64,000 nucleotides of DNA from Corynebacterium matruchotii (GTDB lineage Bacteria; Actinomycetota; Actinomycetes; Mycobacteriales; Mycobacteriaceae). The stretch spans positions 2,480,001 through 2,544,000 of the forward strand of contig NZ_CP050134.2 of NCBI RefSeq assembly GCF_011612265.2, given 5' to 3'. A program made the position numbers and the translations under genes. The notes beneath the pieces were generated by a model that saw only the letters and a list, made by a program, of their open reading frames with translations, did no database searches and was not told where the DNA came from. Numbering within the stretch: position 1 is the stretch's first letter; each line of letters opens with the position of its first letter. Positions 55,084-63,929 of the stretch are shown one piece after another.

Positions 55084-55752
55084 TTATTCGGATGGCGCGG
55101 GGCCTGGGCGTTCTCCGGTGAGGAATTCATGAAGGCTCGGGGTGTGGCCGGTGATGACGACGTCGGGGTTGGGGGTGTAGTCGTCACGCCGCAATTCGGC
55201 CAGGACCGCGGGTAGCGGAGTGCCGTTCGGCCCGGCAGGGGCTGTGACCGACTCGACCACCCGGTAACCGACCTTGGCGGATACCGCTGCAGAAGCGTGA
55301 TTGCCGGCTATCCAGACGGTTTGCATGACGGTAGCCCCCAGGGTGACCAGGCCGTATTCGCAGATGGCGCGGCGAATGGTGGTGCCATAGCCGCGTCCCT
55401 GATGCTTGTGGAGCACCCAGGAACCAGTACTGATACAGCGAGTGGTGGCAAAGTTGGTGGCTCGAAGGTCTATGGCACCGATAAATTCGCCTGTATGTTC
55501 GTTAAAAGCAGCAAGGTCTAATGACCATTTTTTCGAACTCATATTCGCACGGTTGGACCAGCGGAATTGGGCCGCGGCCACGGGGGTTGAGGTGAAAAGC
55601 CAGGTGAACGCATGATCGGGAATCGTGTCGCCGTAAATGTCCGCGAATGTTATGGTGCACACGTGGGGCAGGTGCTCGTCGGTGATGGCGACGATGCGCA
55701 GGCCGCCCGCCCGGATTTGGAGGGTGCTTGGTGGCCATAGAGTTTCCAACAT
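55084..55752 (-). CDS. GNAT acetyltransferase
   Basis: A 222-residue GNAT protein of the RimJ/RimL kind: GLRIVAITDEHLPHVCTITFADIYGD, then GEFIGAIDLRATNFATTRCISTGSWVLHKHQGRGYGTTIRRAICEYGLVTLGATVMQTVWIAGNHASAAVSAKVGYRVVES. The acetyl-CoA loop is HQGRGYGT. It is followed by an unusual C-terminal extension (about 185-222). Substrate unknown. It lies between wzt and the siderophore synthetase gene, on the opposite strand to both. Confidence 0.85.
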   Translation of the reverse strand: MLETLWPPSTLQIRAGGLRIVAITDEHLPHVCTITFADIYGDTIPDHAFTWLFTSTPVAAAQFRWSNRANMSSKKWSLDLAAFNEHTGEFIGAIDLRATNFATTRCISTGSWVLHKHQGRGYGTTIRRAICEYGLVTLGATVMQTVWIAGNHASAAVSAKVGYRVVESVTAPAGPNGTPLPAVLAELRRDDYTPNPDVVITGHTPSLHEFLTGERPGPAPSE

Positions 55753-55842
55753 GGCCTTATCCTAGTCCCGGTTTATCGGTTTTCCCACGCGGGATTTAGC
55801 TGCGCGTTGGCTGTGGGGCGGAAGAAATGGTGTGATAGAGAC

Positions 55843-58599
55843 ATGGATATTTCGGCTGCTCGACAAACCATTCGGTCACGGTTAATTACGGCACTACGAG
55901 AAGAAGAGTTGATTCCGCAGGATACGCCGATTCCCCCAGATGAGGACCCGGTAATGGTGTTACGGAAGCTTCGATCTGAGTTGACGGTTCCAGCCACAAA
56001 TTTTGATCGGGCGGCCGCCGAATTGGCGGATAGTGTGGTGGGATTGGCGCGGGCGCGTGAGGGCGTGGCGCGACGCTATCAAAGCCGCACGTCGTTAGGC
56101 AATATGGAGCAGCTGGTGTGCGAGGGGCACCCAAAACATCCGTGCGCGAAAACGTCGCTGGGGCTGGGAGACGCCTATAAGGATGTACTGCCGGAGCAGG
56201 TAGAAACGATTCAGCTGCGGTTTGTGGCGGTTCGGGAACAGCTGGCGCGCACCTCGGGAATGCCGCTCATTGCGGCGCTTCGCAGCCAGATTCCGGGACT
56301 GGCCGACCGGTTGGCGGCGGAGTGTCCGCCGGGGTTTGTGGTGGTGCCGGTGCACCCGTGCCAGGATGTGGCACTGTCCGATGATGTGCGGGAGCTGGCC
56401 ACGTCGATAGCAGCGGAGCCGCTCATGAGCGTGCGGACGCTGCGGGTGAGCGACGAAACCGGGTGTGTGCACATCAAAACCAGTGTGGGGTTTCAGCTGA
56501 CCGGGGCGATTCGGGGGATTTCGTACACGGCGTTGGCGGGGCCGGTGATTGCCGAGCGCGCGGAACAGCTGATGCGCACGTCGGGGATTTCCCCCTACAC
56601 CAGCGACGATACGCCGGCGTTTCGGGTGGCGCGGGACTTGGCGGGGGTGCGGGTACCGCAGGCGGATGGAAATTCGTTTGGGGCGATCGTCCGGGTGCCA
56701 CCCCAGGGGATTCCGGCGGCGGCCCTGTTGGCGACGAATCCGCTCACGGGGGAGAATTTCTTCGCGGAGTTTTTGGCGGAGTCGGGGGCGACCCCGGCGG
56801 AGTGGTTTGATCGATTGTCGACGATCCTGATCCAGCCGGCGCTCACACTGCTGGACCAAGGGTTGGCGATGGAGCCGCACCCACAGAACACGGTCATTGA
56901 GCTGCGGAATGGTTGGCCGTATGCGGTGACGGTGCGGGATTTCGGCGGGTGCCGGATTGTGCGCGATTCCGCGTTCGGCCAGCGGTACGATTGGGGTTTC
57001 CTGGAGGGCACCGCACTCCTGAGCGACCATGATACCGCCTATGACAAGCTGATTTATCCGATGATTACGAATTTGGTGTTGGGGTTGTGCGAGGCGGCGG
57101 GCATTGATCCGGGTACGATAGCCCTGGATAATCTGCCCCCGATGCTGCCGCGGAAGCGCATGTTTGGCATGCGGTTGTCAGGGGCGGTGACGGAGCAGGA
57201 TTACGTGCGGATTCCCAATCCGATTCCGCCGGTTCCGCTTGTCGACGAGCTCCCGTGGGCGCGCGAACACGTGTCCGAACGCCTCACCGAAACCATGGCG
57301 GTGGAAGGCCTCACGCAACTCCCTGAATGCGATGTGGATAATGCGGTGACCACCTTGGCCCATGTCAAACAGGTCGTCGATCGTCGACTCCGATTCTACC
57401 GGTCACCGGCAGACCTGATCTCCACCGCTCCCCCGGAGCTGCGTGGCGTTGTTGCCGACTCTTTGGCGATCACCGGCCATAATGTGCACCCATTAGCGAA
57501 GCTGCGCCTGGGGTTTGATGCAAAAGATTCCGCACTGTACGGGCCAGAAAATTTCCGGCCCACCAATCTCAAGCTGATTGGTGTTCACCCCAATCTGCTC
57601 GCAGAGACCGGGGACGTGACGGCAATACTGCGGGCCGAGTTTCCCGAGAATACGCCGAACACTACGCTGCGCATTGTTCCCGTCCACCCGTGGCAGTGGG
57701 AACATGTGATCGGTGCGGAATTCGCCCGGGAGATCGCCGCCGGCACGATCATGGACACGGGGGCAACGCTGCCGGTGCTGCCCACGCTATCGCTCCGAAC
57801 CGCACTGACGTTCCATCTGGGAACGTCGGGACACCGGCTATTCATCAAGACGTCGGTGGATGCGACATTGACGTCGACGCGGCGGTCCATGTCGCGGGAT
57901 TCCGCCCTGGGCACCCCGCTAGTGGCCGCCCACCTGGCCGGCTTGGGGTTGCCGTGCGATCTGCTGCCGGAGATCGCTGGGTGCGCCTACGATGGGCCGA
58001 AGACGAATCCGCGGGCGGTTCGGGGATTGAGCACGCTCATCCGCGAGTCCACACCCCGGACGGCCATCACGGCGGCCGCGCTGCGGGGACTGCCCACGGT
58101 GACGGAAGAGTTCTTTTCCCGCTACGCCCGCGACCTACTATCAACGGTGCTGCCCACCATGTGGCATGCGGGCATTGCTTTGGAAGCGCATTTGCAAAAC
58201 ACCCTGGTGTATGTGGATGATGACTTCCAATACCAGGGAATCTGCCTTCGGGATTTCTCCGGCCTGCGGGCCTACCGGCCCCGGGCCACGGGTGTACCCA
58301 TCCGGGATGGCGCCATCACCATGACTGATGACTACGACGTGTTCATCGCCAAGGGATATTATGCCGCCATTCCCGGCAACCTGGCGGCGTTTGTAGATCA
58401 GCTGCCCGATGATCCGCGCCATTATTGGCGGCTGGTCCGGTCCATTGTGAACGATCTGATTGCCGAGCATAATCCGCCGCAGGTGGACGTCGACAAGCTA
58501 TTGGCGCCAACGATGAAGCAGAAGGCATTTCTGCGCATGCTGACGGACCCGGCGCGGGGTGATGTGTATGTGGATGTACCCAATCCACTTGTAGGATAA
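55843..58599 (+). CDS. Two-module NIS siderophore synthetase (IucA/IucC family)
   Basis: A 918-residue fusion of two IucA/IucC modules. Module 1 (about 80-450) has CEGHPKHPCAKTSLGL, VVPVHPCQD, HIKTSVGFQLTGAIRGIS, MEPHPQNTVIEL and VRDFGG; module 2 (about 540-910) has ITGHNVHPLAKLRLGF, IVPVHPWQWEHVI, FIKTSVDATLTSTRRSMS, LEAHLQNTLVYV and LRDFSG. Both retain the ATP and citrate/amine-binding motifs. Such enzymes join citrate-type acids to amines or amino acids via acyl adenylates; the corynebacterial relative CiuE makes corynebactin. The start at 55843 (MDISAARQTIR) is chosen since upstream sequence is promoter-like. It is alone: no exporter or receptor gene accompanies it, and no clear DtxR box was found in front. 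Confidence 0.88.
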   Translation: MDISAARQTIRSRLITALREEELIPQDTPIPPDEDPVMVLRKLRSELTVPATNFDRAAAELADSVVGLARAREGVARRYQSRTSLGNMEQLVCEGHPKHPCAKTSLGLGDAYKDVLPEQVETIQLRFVAVREQLARTSGMPLIAALRSQIPGLADRLAAECPPGFVVVPVHPCQDVALSDDVRELATSIAAEPLMSVRTLRVSDETGCVHIKTSVGFQLTGAIRGISYTALAGPVIAERAEQLMRTSGISPYTSDDTPAFRVARDLAGVRVPQADGNSFGAIVRVPPQGIPAAALLATNPLTGENFFAEFLAESGATPAEWFDRLSTILIQPALTLLDQGLAMEPHPQNTVIELRNGWPYAVTVRDFGGCRIVRDSAFGQRYDWGFLEGTALLSDHDTAYDKLIYPMITNLVLGLCEAAGIDPGTIALDNLPPMLPRKRMFGMRLSGAVTEQDYVRIPNPIPPVPLVDELPWAREHVSERLTETMAVEGLTQLPECDVDNAVTTLAHVKQVVDRRLRFYRSPADLISTAPPELRGVVADSLAITGHNVHPLAKLRLGFDAKDSALYGPENFRPTNLKLIGVHPNLLAETGDVTAILRAEFPENTPNTTLRIVPVHPWQWEHVIGAEFAREIAAGTIMDTGATLPVLPTLSLRTALTFHLGTSGHRLFIKTSVDATLTSTRRSMSRDSALGTPLVAAHLAGLGLPCDLLPEIAGCAYDGPKTNPRAVRGLSTLIRESTPRTAITAAALRGLPTVTEEFFSRYARDLLSTVLPTMWHAGIALEAHLQNTLVYVDDDFQYQGICLRDFSGLRAYRPRATGVPIRDGAITMTDDYDVFIAKGYYAAIPGNLAAFVDQLPDDPRHYWRLVRSIVNDLIAEHNPPQVDVDKLLAPTMKQKAFLRMLTDPARGDVYVDVPNPLVG

Positions 58600-59403
58600 C
58601 TGCTACTCGTGGGTGCAAAATCTATTGGGGTTTTGCGGTGTCTGCGTTGGGTTATGGGGATGCGCATGCTTGCGCCCTAGGTCTCTAGTTGATATCAAAT
58701 GAACTATTTTTAGGTAACAAGGATGCCAACTAGGTGCTTTTTTCAAGTTTCACGTTATGATTTAGGTAGTGGGCACCTCCGTTTCTAGCCAACGGGGGTG
58801 CCTGCTATTTATGATTTTCGACTATTAGATCGCGGTTTTTGACGTTTCTGCTGGTAGCAGCGCAGCCAGATGATGAGTTTGGGTGCCCAATGGGTTGGGT
58901 AGTGTCCTATTTGTTCCCCTCCCTATTGAAGGGAAAACACAGCGAAATCTTCCCCGCCCATCATTTTGGGGGTGTTCTTTAGTTGTAAAATAGGTTCAAA
59001 CTTTTTATTAAACTCTGCGTAATCATGGTGGGAAAACTGTCACCAGTAGGGTTTTTGCATCGCCGACCTTATTTCTACGGGCGCGACGGGTCACGGCTTG
59101 GGCACTACTTCTTAAGTATGGACATGAGAAAAATGAGCCATTGCTTAGCGACTACATGTGATGAGCTGATGAAAAATGAAGAACGACTCCAACCAAACGA
59201 CCGCCGAGCCGCCCGCATCAACATTAACGGCCATCCCTACCAGCAGTGTTGCAGCAGCAACGCCCACAATCGGAGCACCTGGGGAAGATATATCGCAAAT
59301 TCACCTTTGGTGTTGGTATAGAAGATAATAGTGCCACCCGGGAGCAGGTGGCGGTCTTCACGCTCATTGACGCCCCAATTGCACTCGTAAGGGCGTCGTC
59401 AAG
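58600..59403. other. Convergent gap after the siderophore gene
   Basis: 800 bp between convergent genes. It holds a strong 12-bp hairpin (58772-58802). A frame at 59025-59321 and a 50-codon frame in the region 59180-59330 can be read, the latter Ala/Pro/Thr-rich with sequence such as TTAEPPASTLTAIPTSSVAA, perhaps a fragment of a lost envelope gene; neither has a ribosome-binding site. Base composition is AT-rich between 58600 and 59100. A 12-mer copy lies at 59393. Confidence 0.5.
58772..58802. terminator. Strong hairpin in the convergent gap
   Basis: GGCACCTCCGTT (58772-58783) pairs with AACGGGGGTGCC (58791-58802), twelve base pairs with one G-T, seven-base loop. The bases after it (TGCTATTTATGATTTT) are T-rich, so it may end siderophore-synthetase mRNA, or be part of a small RNA. 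Confidence 0.6.
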
Positions 59404-60249
59404 CTACGTGCGGGACCGCAGGCGGACCACCACCCACACGGCGAGGAAGATCAGGCCGTCGACAAACGCCATGGTTGGGGACGTCGCCGTATTAAAATTA
59501 TAGGCGACCCAAAAACCCACCTGGGAGCTAATAAGCGCCACCAATAACGTGACCGTCAGCATCGCCCCCTGGCTGTGGGTGACCAACAACGCCGTGGTGG
59601 CGGGCACAATCATGAGCGCCACCACCAGCACCGCGCCGGCCGCATTAAACGCCACCACCACAGTCAGGGAGGACAGCACCATCACCAGGTAGTCCAGCAG
59701 GCGGTGCCGCACCCCAATGGTGCGGGCAAACACCGGGTCAAACGTGGCAATAGTCAACGGCCGGCGGGCCAGAATCAGCACCACCAGGGTGACCACGCCG
59801 GCACCGCCCACAATCCACATGTCCTTCGGGCCCAGGTCGTAGCCGCCCACAATCCAGTGGGACATGGCCGCAATATTCAAATCCCCCACCAGCACCGTGT
59901 GCTCCGAAATCATGCTGCCCGCAAACCTGGTGGAGATCAAAATCACGCCGATGGCGAAAAACGCGGGGAAAATCAGGCCGGTCGCGGAGTCCTCGGTAAA
60001 CCGGCCGCGGGCCCGCAGCCATTCCGTGGCGGCAATCACCACCACCCCGCCGATTGTGGCCCCCACCAGCAGGATTGGGTCGCGCGGGCTGCTCGCCCAC
60101 AGCGCCGAAATCGCAATGCCCGGCAGCACCGCATGCGAGAGCGCATCCGACAACATGGCTTGTCGACGCAACACCAGCACCACCCCGGGCAGCGCCGTGG
60201 TGAGCGACACCACCGCCGCGAGCAACGCCACCGATACCGCAAAACTCAT
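59404..60249 (-). CDS. Metal ABC transporter permease (second)
   Basis: A 281-residue ABC-3 family permease (MntD/TroD type) with about eight membrane helices: VALLAAVVSLTTALPGVVLVLRRQAMLSDALSHAVLPGIAISAL carries the conserved LRRQAMLSDALSHAVLPGIA motif. Downstream are GLIFPAFFAIGVILIS and AAGAVLVVALMIVPATTALLVTHS. It overlaps the first permease gene by 4 bp and is the last of a four-gene operon. The two permeases pair as a heterodimer. Confidence 0.92.
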   Translation of the reverse strand: MSFAVSVALLAAVVSLTTALPGVVLVLRRQAMLSDALSHAVLPGIAISALWASSPRDPILLVGATIGGVVVIAATEWLRARGRFTEDSATGLIFPAFFAIGVILISTRFAGSMISEHTVLVGDLNIAAMSHWIVGGYDLGPKDMWIVGGAGVVTLVVLILARRPLTIATFDPVFARTIGVRHRLLDYLVMVLSSLTVVVAFNAAGAVLVVALMIVPATTALLVTHSQGAMLTVTLLVALISSQVGFWVAYNFNTATSPTMAFVDGLIFLAVWVVVRLRSRT

Positions 60250-61136
60250 AGACGCTCACCTCCGCCAGGGTGCATGGCGCCGCGCCGGGGTGCGACGATC
60301 ATGGAGACCAGCACAATCCCGCTCAGCACTAGCACGATAACCGGGCCGGTCGGAACCTTGCCCATCGTCACCGATATATAGGTTCCCAATACCGACGCCA
60401 CCGCCCCAAAGAGGCCGGACAGAAACGTCATCCGGCCAACAGTTCGAGAAAACTGTCGGGCCGCGGCCGGCGGGAATACGGCGAACGCGATCATGAGGAT
60501 CAGGCCCACCGCCTTCACCCCGATCACGATCGCAAGCACGATCAGCCCGAAGAGTGCGGGGGATAAAACCGCGGTTTTGAGGCCACTGACCTTGGCTAAT
60601 GTCGGGTCGAAGGTCATGAGGGTGATGGGTCGCCACAGGAGCGCGACCGCAAGAAATACCACAAACGTCACCACGGCGATCGTTCGCACATCCAGGTTTG
60701 TGAGCGTGGCGGCGTTACCGAACATGAGGTCCTCAATTCCGCCTTTGCCCCGAATGTGGGAGCGCTGAATGACCTGCAAGATCAGCAGGCCGCCGCCCAG
60801 GAAGAGCGACAAGACCACCGCCATGGTGGCGTCGATCCCGATCCGGGTGGTGTCCGCCACCTTATTGGCCAGCACCACCGCTATTAGGCCGGTGATGAGT
60901 GCCCCCACCACGATCACCGGCATGGACCTGGCGTCAAACCCGCCGAAAATCAGGCTGACTACCAGGAATGCCCCCATCACGCCTGGGGTGGCGGAGTGGC
61001 CGATCACGTCCGACATGAGTGATTGGCGGCGCAAATACAGGAATGTGCCCATGGCCCCGGAGCAAGCCCCGATGAGCATGGTACCGATCACAATTCGCCG
61101 GTAGGAGAACTCGGAGAGGAACTCGATGAGGCTCAT
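60246..61136 (-). CDS. Metal ABC transporter permease (first)
   Basis: A 296-residue ABC-3 permease (MntC/TroC type): RRIVIGTMLIGACSGAMGTFLYLRRQSLMSDVIGHSATPGVMGAFL contains the LRRQSLMSDVIGHSATPG motif shared with MntB/ZnuB permeases; AVGLILMIAFAVFPPAAARQFSRTVGRM is conserved too. Eight or nine helices. Overlaps the ATPase gene by 4 bp and the second permease by 4 bp. Confidence 0.92.
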   Translation of the reverse strand: MSLIEFLSEFSYRRIVIGTMLIGACSGAMGTFLYLRRQSLMSDVIGHSATPGVMGAFLVVSLIFGGFDARSMPVIVVGALITGLIAVVLANKVADTTRIGIDATMAVVLSLFLGGGLLILQVIQRSHIRGKGGIEDLMFGNAATLTNLDVRTIAVVTFVVFLAVALLWRPITLMTFDPTLAKVSGLKTAVLSPALFGLIVLAIVIGVKAVGLILMIAFAVFPPAAARQFSRTVGRMTFLSGLFGAVASVLGTYISVTMGKVPTGPVIVLVLSGIVLVSMIVAPRRGAMHPGGGERL

Positions 61137-61906
61137 TCCAGTAGCCCCAATCCGAAGGCCTTGGTGATGTTTTCCCTGGTGAACTCCTCGCTGGTGGGGC
61201 CGGTGGCGATGATTTCCCGGTTGAGGATAGTCACATGGTCGCAGAGTTCGGCAACCGTGGACAGGTCGTGGTGCACAATGACGATCGTGGCGCCCTGGTC
61301 CCGCAGCTCGTGGAGCACGCCCCGGATCACTCGTTCGCTGGCGGCATCCACCCCGGCGAACGGCTCATCCAGCAGGTAGAGTTCTGGGGCTTGCACCAGG
61401 ATGCGGGCCACAAACACGCGGCGGCGCTGGCCGCCGGACAGTTCGGAGATTTGCCGTTTGGCCAGTTCGGCAATGCCTACCCGGTCGAGGACTTCCATCA
61501 CCCGGCCGCGGTGGGCGGCATTGGCGCGGCGCAGCCAGCCGAGTTCGGTGTACATGCCCATGGTCACCACCTGTTCCACGGTAATGGGATAGTCCCAGTC
61601 CACAGCAGCGACCTGTGGCATGTAGGCCACCTTGCGGCGCACCTCCCCGAGGGGTTTGCCGAAAAACCGCACGGTACCGGTGTGGTCCATGAGTTCGAGG
61701 CCGGCTTTGATAATGGTGGATTTGCCAGCACCGTTCGGGCCGAGAAGCCCCATGACGGATCCGACCGGCACGGTGAAGGTGGCGTGTTCGATGGCGAGGG
61801 TTGCCCCGTAGGAAACGGTGACATCGGTCATTGACATCGCCGAGGCTGCTTGTGTAGATGCTGCTGGGGCTGGTGTTGCAATTTTTGTTGTCTTTGCTTG
61901 ATCCAT
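61133..61906 (-). CDS. Metal ABC transporter ATPase
   Basis: A 257-residue ABC ATPase of the Mn/Zn/Fe importer group. Walker A GLLGPNGAGKSTIIKAGL (about 53-70), Q-loop VAYMPQVAAVDWDYPITVEQVV (PQ..AVDWDYPI is typical for MntA/TroB proteins), signature ISELSGGQRRRVFVARIL, Walker B LYLLDEPFAGVDAAS and H-loop IVHHDLSTV. An Ala/Thr-rich leader of about 25 residues precedes the core; a start at Met25 (MTDVTVSYG) is possible. 3 bp after the binding-protein gene. Confidence 0.92.
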   Translation of the reverse strand: MDQAKTTKIATPAPAASTQAASAMSMTDVTVSYGATLAIEHATFTVPVGSVMGLLGPNGAGKSTIIKAGLELMDHTGTVRFFGKPLGEVRRKVAYMPQVAAVDWDYPITVEQVVTMGMYTELGWLRRANAAHRGRVMEVLDRVGIAELAKRQISELSGGQRRRVFVARILVQAPELYLLDEPFAGVDAASERVIRGVLHELRDQGATIVIVHHDLSTVAELCDHVTILNREIIATGPTSEEFTRENITKAFGLGLLE

Positions 61907-61909
61907 GTA

Positions 61910-62854
61910 TTAGCTCGCTAGGGCTGCGGAAATGGTGTCGGCATTGTATTTCATCACCCCGAGGTAGGTGTCGACCGGTGGGTTGGGGCCCAGCGAGTCG
62001 GCGAAGAGTTCCTTGTCGGAAATCGTCACTTCCCAGCCGCCGGCCTTCACGGTTTCTTGCAGCGAGTTAATGGCCTGCGGATTAGCGAGATTGTCCTGGA
62101 AAATGGTTTTGATCTGCTTTTCGGCAATGTATTCGCCCAATTCCTTGATTTCCGCTGGGGAAATTTGGGATTCCGAGGTGACAAAATCTGTAGCGCGAAT
62201 CTCTAGCCCGAATTGTTTACCGAAATAGTTAAAGGCATCATGCCCGGTGATGAGGATGCGTTTGTCCTCCGGGATCGCATTGATTTTCTCCCGGACGTAG
62301 GCCGCGGTTTCGTCCATGGACTGCTCGTATTTTTTGGCATTTTCCTGGTACTTGTCCTTATTGTCGGGGTCGGTAGCGGCGAGTTTGTCGGTGATGGCCT
62401 GCACCACGTATTTCCAGTTTTCGGTGGAATTCCACACGTGCGGGTCATATAGTTTTTCCCCGTTTTCGCCCAAGTCGGGCCAGTCGAGCAGATCTTCCTT
62501 GGGGATCGCCTCGGCGACCGCTACCTGCCTGTCACCCTGCGATTTGAGCTGGTCAATCATGTGGGCTTCCATGTGGAGGCCGGACCAGAAAACCAAGTCG
62601 GAGCTGGAGATTTTTTCGGTGTCTTGGGTGGTGGGTTGGTAGGTGTGCGGGTCGCCGCCAGGCCCCACCATGACGGTCACGTCTGCGTCGGGGGCAATAT
62701 TTTTCACTGTGTCGCCAATGTAACCAGTCGTGGCAAAAACGGTGAGCTTTTTATTCTCCCCTTGCTTATCGACGGCGCAAGCGGTCACAACCGCCACCAG
62801 GGAAATCCCCAAAATCACGGCAAAAATGGAGCGCTTATTGATAGTAATGTTCAT
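61910..62854 (-). CDS. Mn/Zn ABC transporter substrate-binding lipoprotein
   Basis: A 314-residue cluster A-I (TroA/MntA-like) binding protein. The lipoprotein signal peptide ends in the lipobox VVTAC. Metal ligands are expected in GPGGDPHTYQPTTQD (His), LYDPHVWNS (His), and in GHDAFNYFGKQFGL and FQDNLANPQ (acidic). There is no His-rich loop, which favours manganese over zinc. The start MNITINKRSIFAVILG at 62854 is chosen over an upstream Met because it begins the signal peptide. It heads the operon; a palindrome at 62901 lies in its promoter. Iron is a less likely ligand. Confidence 0.9.
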   Translation of the reverse strand: MNITINKRSIFAVILGISLVAVVTACAVDKQGENKKLTVFATTGYIGDTVKNIAPDADVTVMVGPGGDPHTYQPTTQDTEKISSSDLVFWSGLHMEAHMIDQLKSQGDRQVAVAEAIPKEDLLDWPDLGENGEKLYDPHVWNSTENWKYVVQAITDKLAATDPDNKDKYQENAKKYEQSMDETAAYVREKINAIPEDKRILITGHDAFNYFGKQFGLEIRATDFVTSESQISPAEIKELGEYIAEKQIKTIFQDNLANPQAINSLQETVKAGGWEVTISDKELFADSLGPNPPVDTYLGVMKYNADTISAALAS

Positions 62855-62900
62855 ATCAAATAAGCATACAAATAGGGGTACAAAACGCAAAATCCCAATA

Positions 62901-62917
62901 TAAGGTAGCTTTACCTA
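62901..62917. promoter_or_regulatory. DtxR/MntR-like palindrome upstream of the metal ABC operon
   Basis: AGGTA-GCTT-TACCT (62903-62916) inside TAAGGTAGCTTTACCTA. It resembles DtxR-family operators (about 14 of 19 positions of the DtxR consensus) and lies 47 bp before the binding-protein start. A metal-responsive repressor such as MntR or DtxR is the natural candidate. Confidence 0.5.
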
Positions 62918-62984
62918 CCGCCCACGGAAAGGTGAAAGCCCCATGAGTCCCAACCTCTATCGCCCGATATGAAACAATAGAACC

Positions 62985-63929
62985 ATGATTCTTTCCGCCA
63001 CCGATAAAGTCGCCGCTGTTGTTGTCACCCATAACCGGGTAGAACTCTTGAGATCCTCCCTGGAAGTGGTAGCGCAACAAAGCCGACCAGTGCACTGGAT
63101 TATTGTGGTGGACAACGGCGCCGACCCGGCCGTCGAAAAGCTCCTTGCTGAGATCGCCGGCGACCGGGGCATATATCTGCCCAGCAAAACCAACCTTGGT
63201 GGCGCTGGCGGATTCGCATACGGATTCCTGGTTGCGCTCGCACAGGGCGCCGACGCCGTATGGTGCGCCGACGACGACGGCCGGCCCGAAGGCCCCGACG
63301 TGCTCGCCACCCTCCAGGACTGCGCGGTCCGACACAACCTGGCCGAGGTGTCGCCCGTAGTCTGTAACCTCGACAACCCCGACCGCCTTGCGTTCCCACT
63401 CCGCCGGGGGCTGGAATGGCGCCGCCTCCGCAGCGAACTCACCGACCCGCGCGGCACCGAAGTCGGCGACACTGCCAACAACCTGGGCGACGACCTCCTC
63501 CCCGGCATCGCCTCCCTCTTCAACGGGGCCCTCATCTCCACGCGAGCCATGGAGGTTATCGGCATCCCCGACTATCGACTGTTCATTAGGGGTGACGAGG
63601 TGGAATACCACCGACGATTACACCGATCCGGACTTCCCTTCGGCACCTGCCTCACCACTGCCTACCTGCACCCGGACGGGTCCGAAGAATTCCGGCCCAT
63701 CCTCGGCGGGAAAATGCACACCCAATACCCGGAGAATCCCGGAAAACGATTCTTCACCTACCGAAACCGTGGCTACCTCATGAACCAGCCCGGCATGCGC
63801 CGCCTCCTGCCGCAAGAATATGCCCGATTCGGCTGGTTTTTCCTGGTGCAGCAAAAAGACCCCAAAGGTTTCTGGGAATGGCTGAAACTCCACCGGTTAG
63901 GCCGCAAAGAGCGATTCTTCCGGCCATAA
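62985..63929 (+). CDS. glfT1: Galactofuranosyltransferase GlfT1
   Basis: A 314-residue GT2-family enzyme that starts galactan synthesis on the decaprenyl-linked Rha-GlcNAc primer. VAAVVVTHNRVELLRSSLEVV opens the fold; WIIVVDNGADP, LPSKTNLGGAGGFAYGFLVAL and the metal motif VWCADDDGRPEGPDVL (about 85-100) are characteristic; DYRLFIRGDEVEYHRRLHRSG gives the catalytic base region, and the C-terminus KRFFTYRNRGYL is conserved in Rv3782. In most Corynebacteriales it neighbours wzm/wzt; here a block of six other genes lies between. The remaining 63930-64000 shows no gene. Confidence 0.92.
   Translation: MILSATDKVAAVVVTHNRVELLRSSLEVVAQQSRPVHWIIVVDNGADPAVEKLLAEIAGDRGIYLPSKTNLGGAGGFAYGFLVALAQGADAVWCADDDGRPEGPDVLATLQDCAVRHNLAEVSPVVCNLDNPDRLAFPLRRGLEWRRLRSELTDPRGTEVGDTANNLGDDLLPGIASLFNGALISTRAMEVIGIPDYRLFIRGDEVEYHRRLHRSGLPFGTCLTTAYLHPDGSEEFRPILGGKMHTQYPENPGKRFFTYRNRGYLMNQPGMRRLLPQEYARFGWFFLVQQKDPKGFWEWLKLHRLGRKERFFRP

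Noticed and set aside
59025..59321. 98-codon frame between the siderophore gene and metal permease
   Set aside because: No Shine-Dalgarno or -10 box, no family resemblance, and Cys/His/Asn-rich composition unlike real proteins here.
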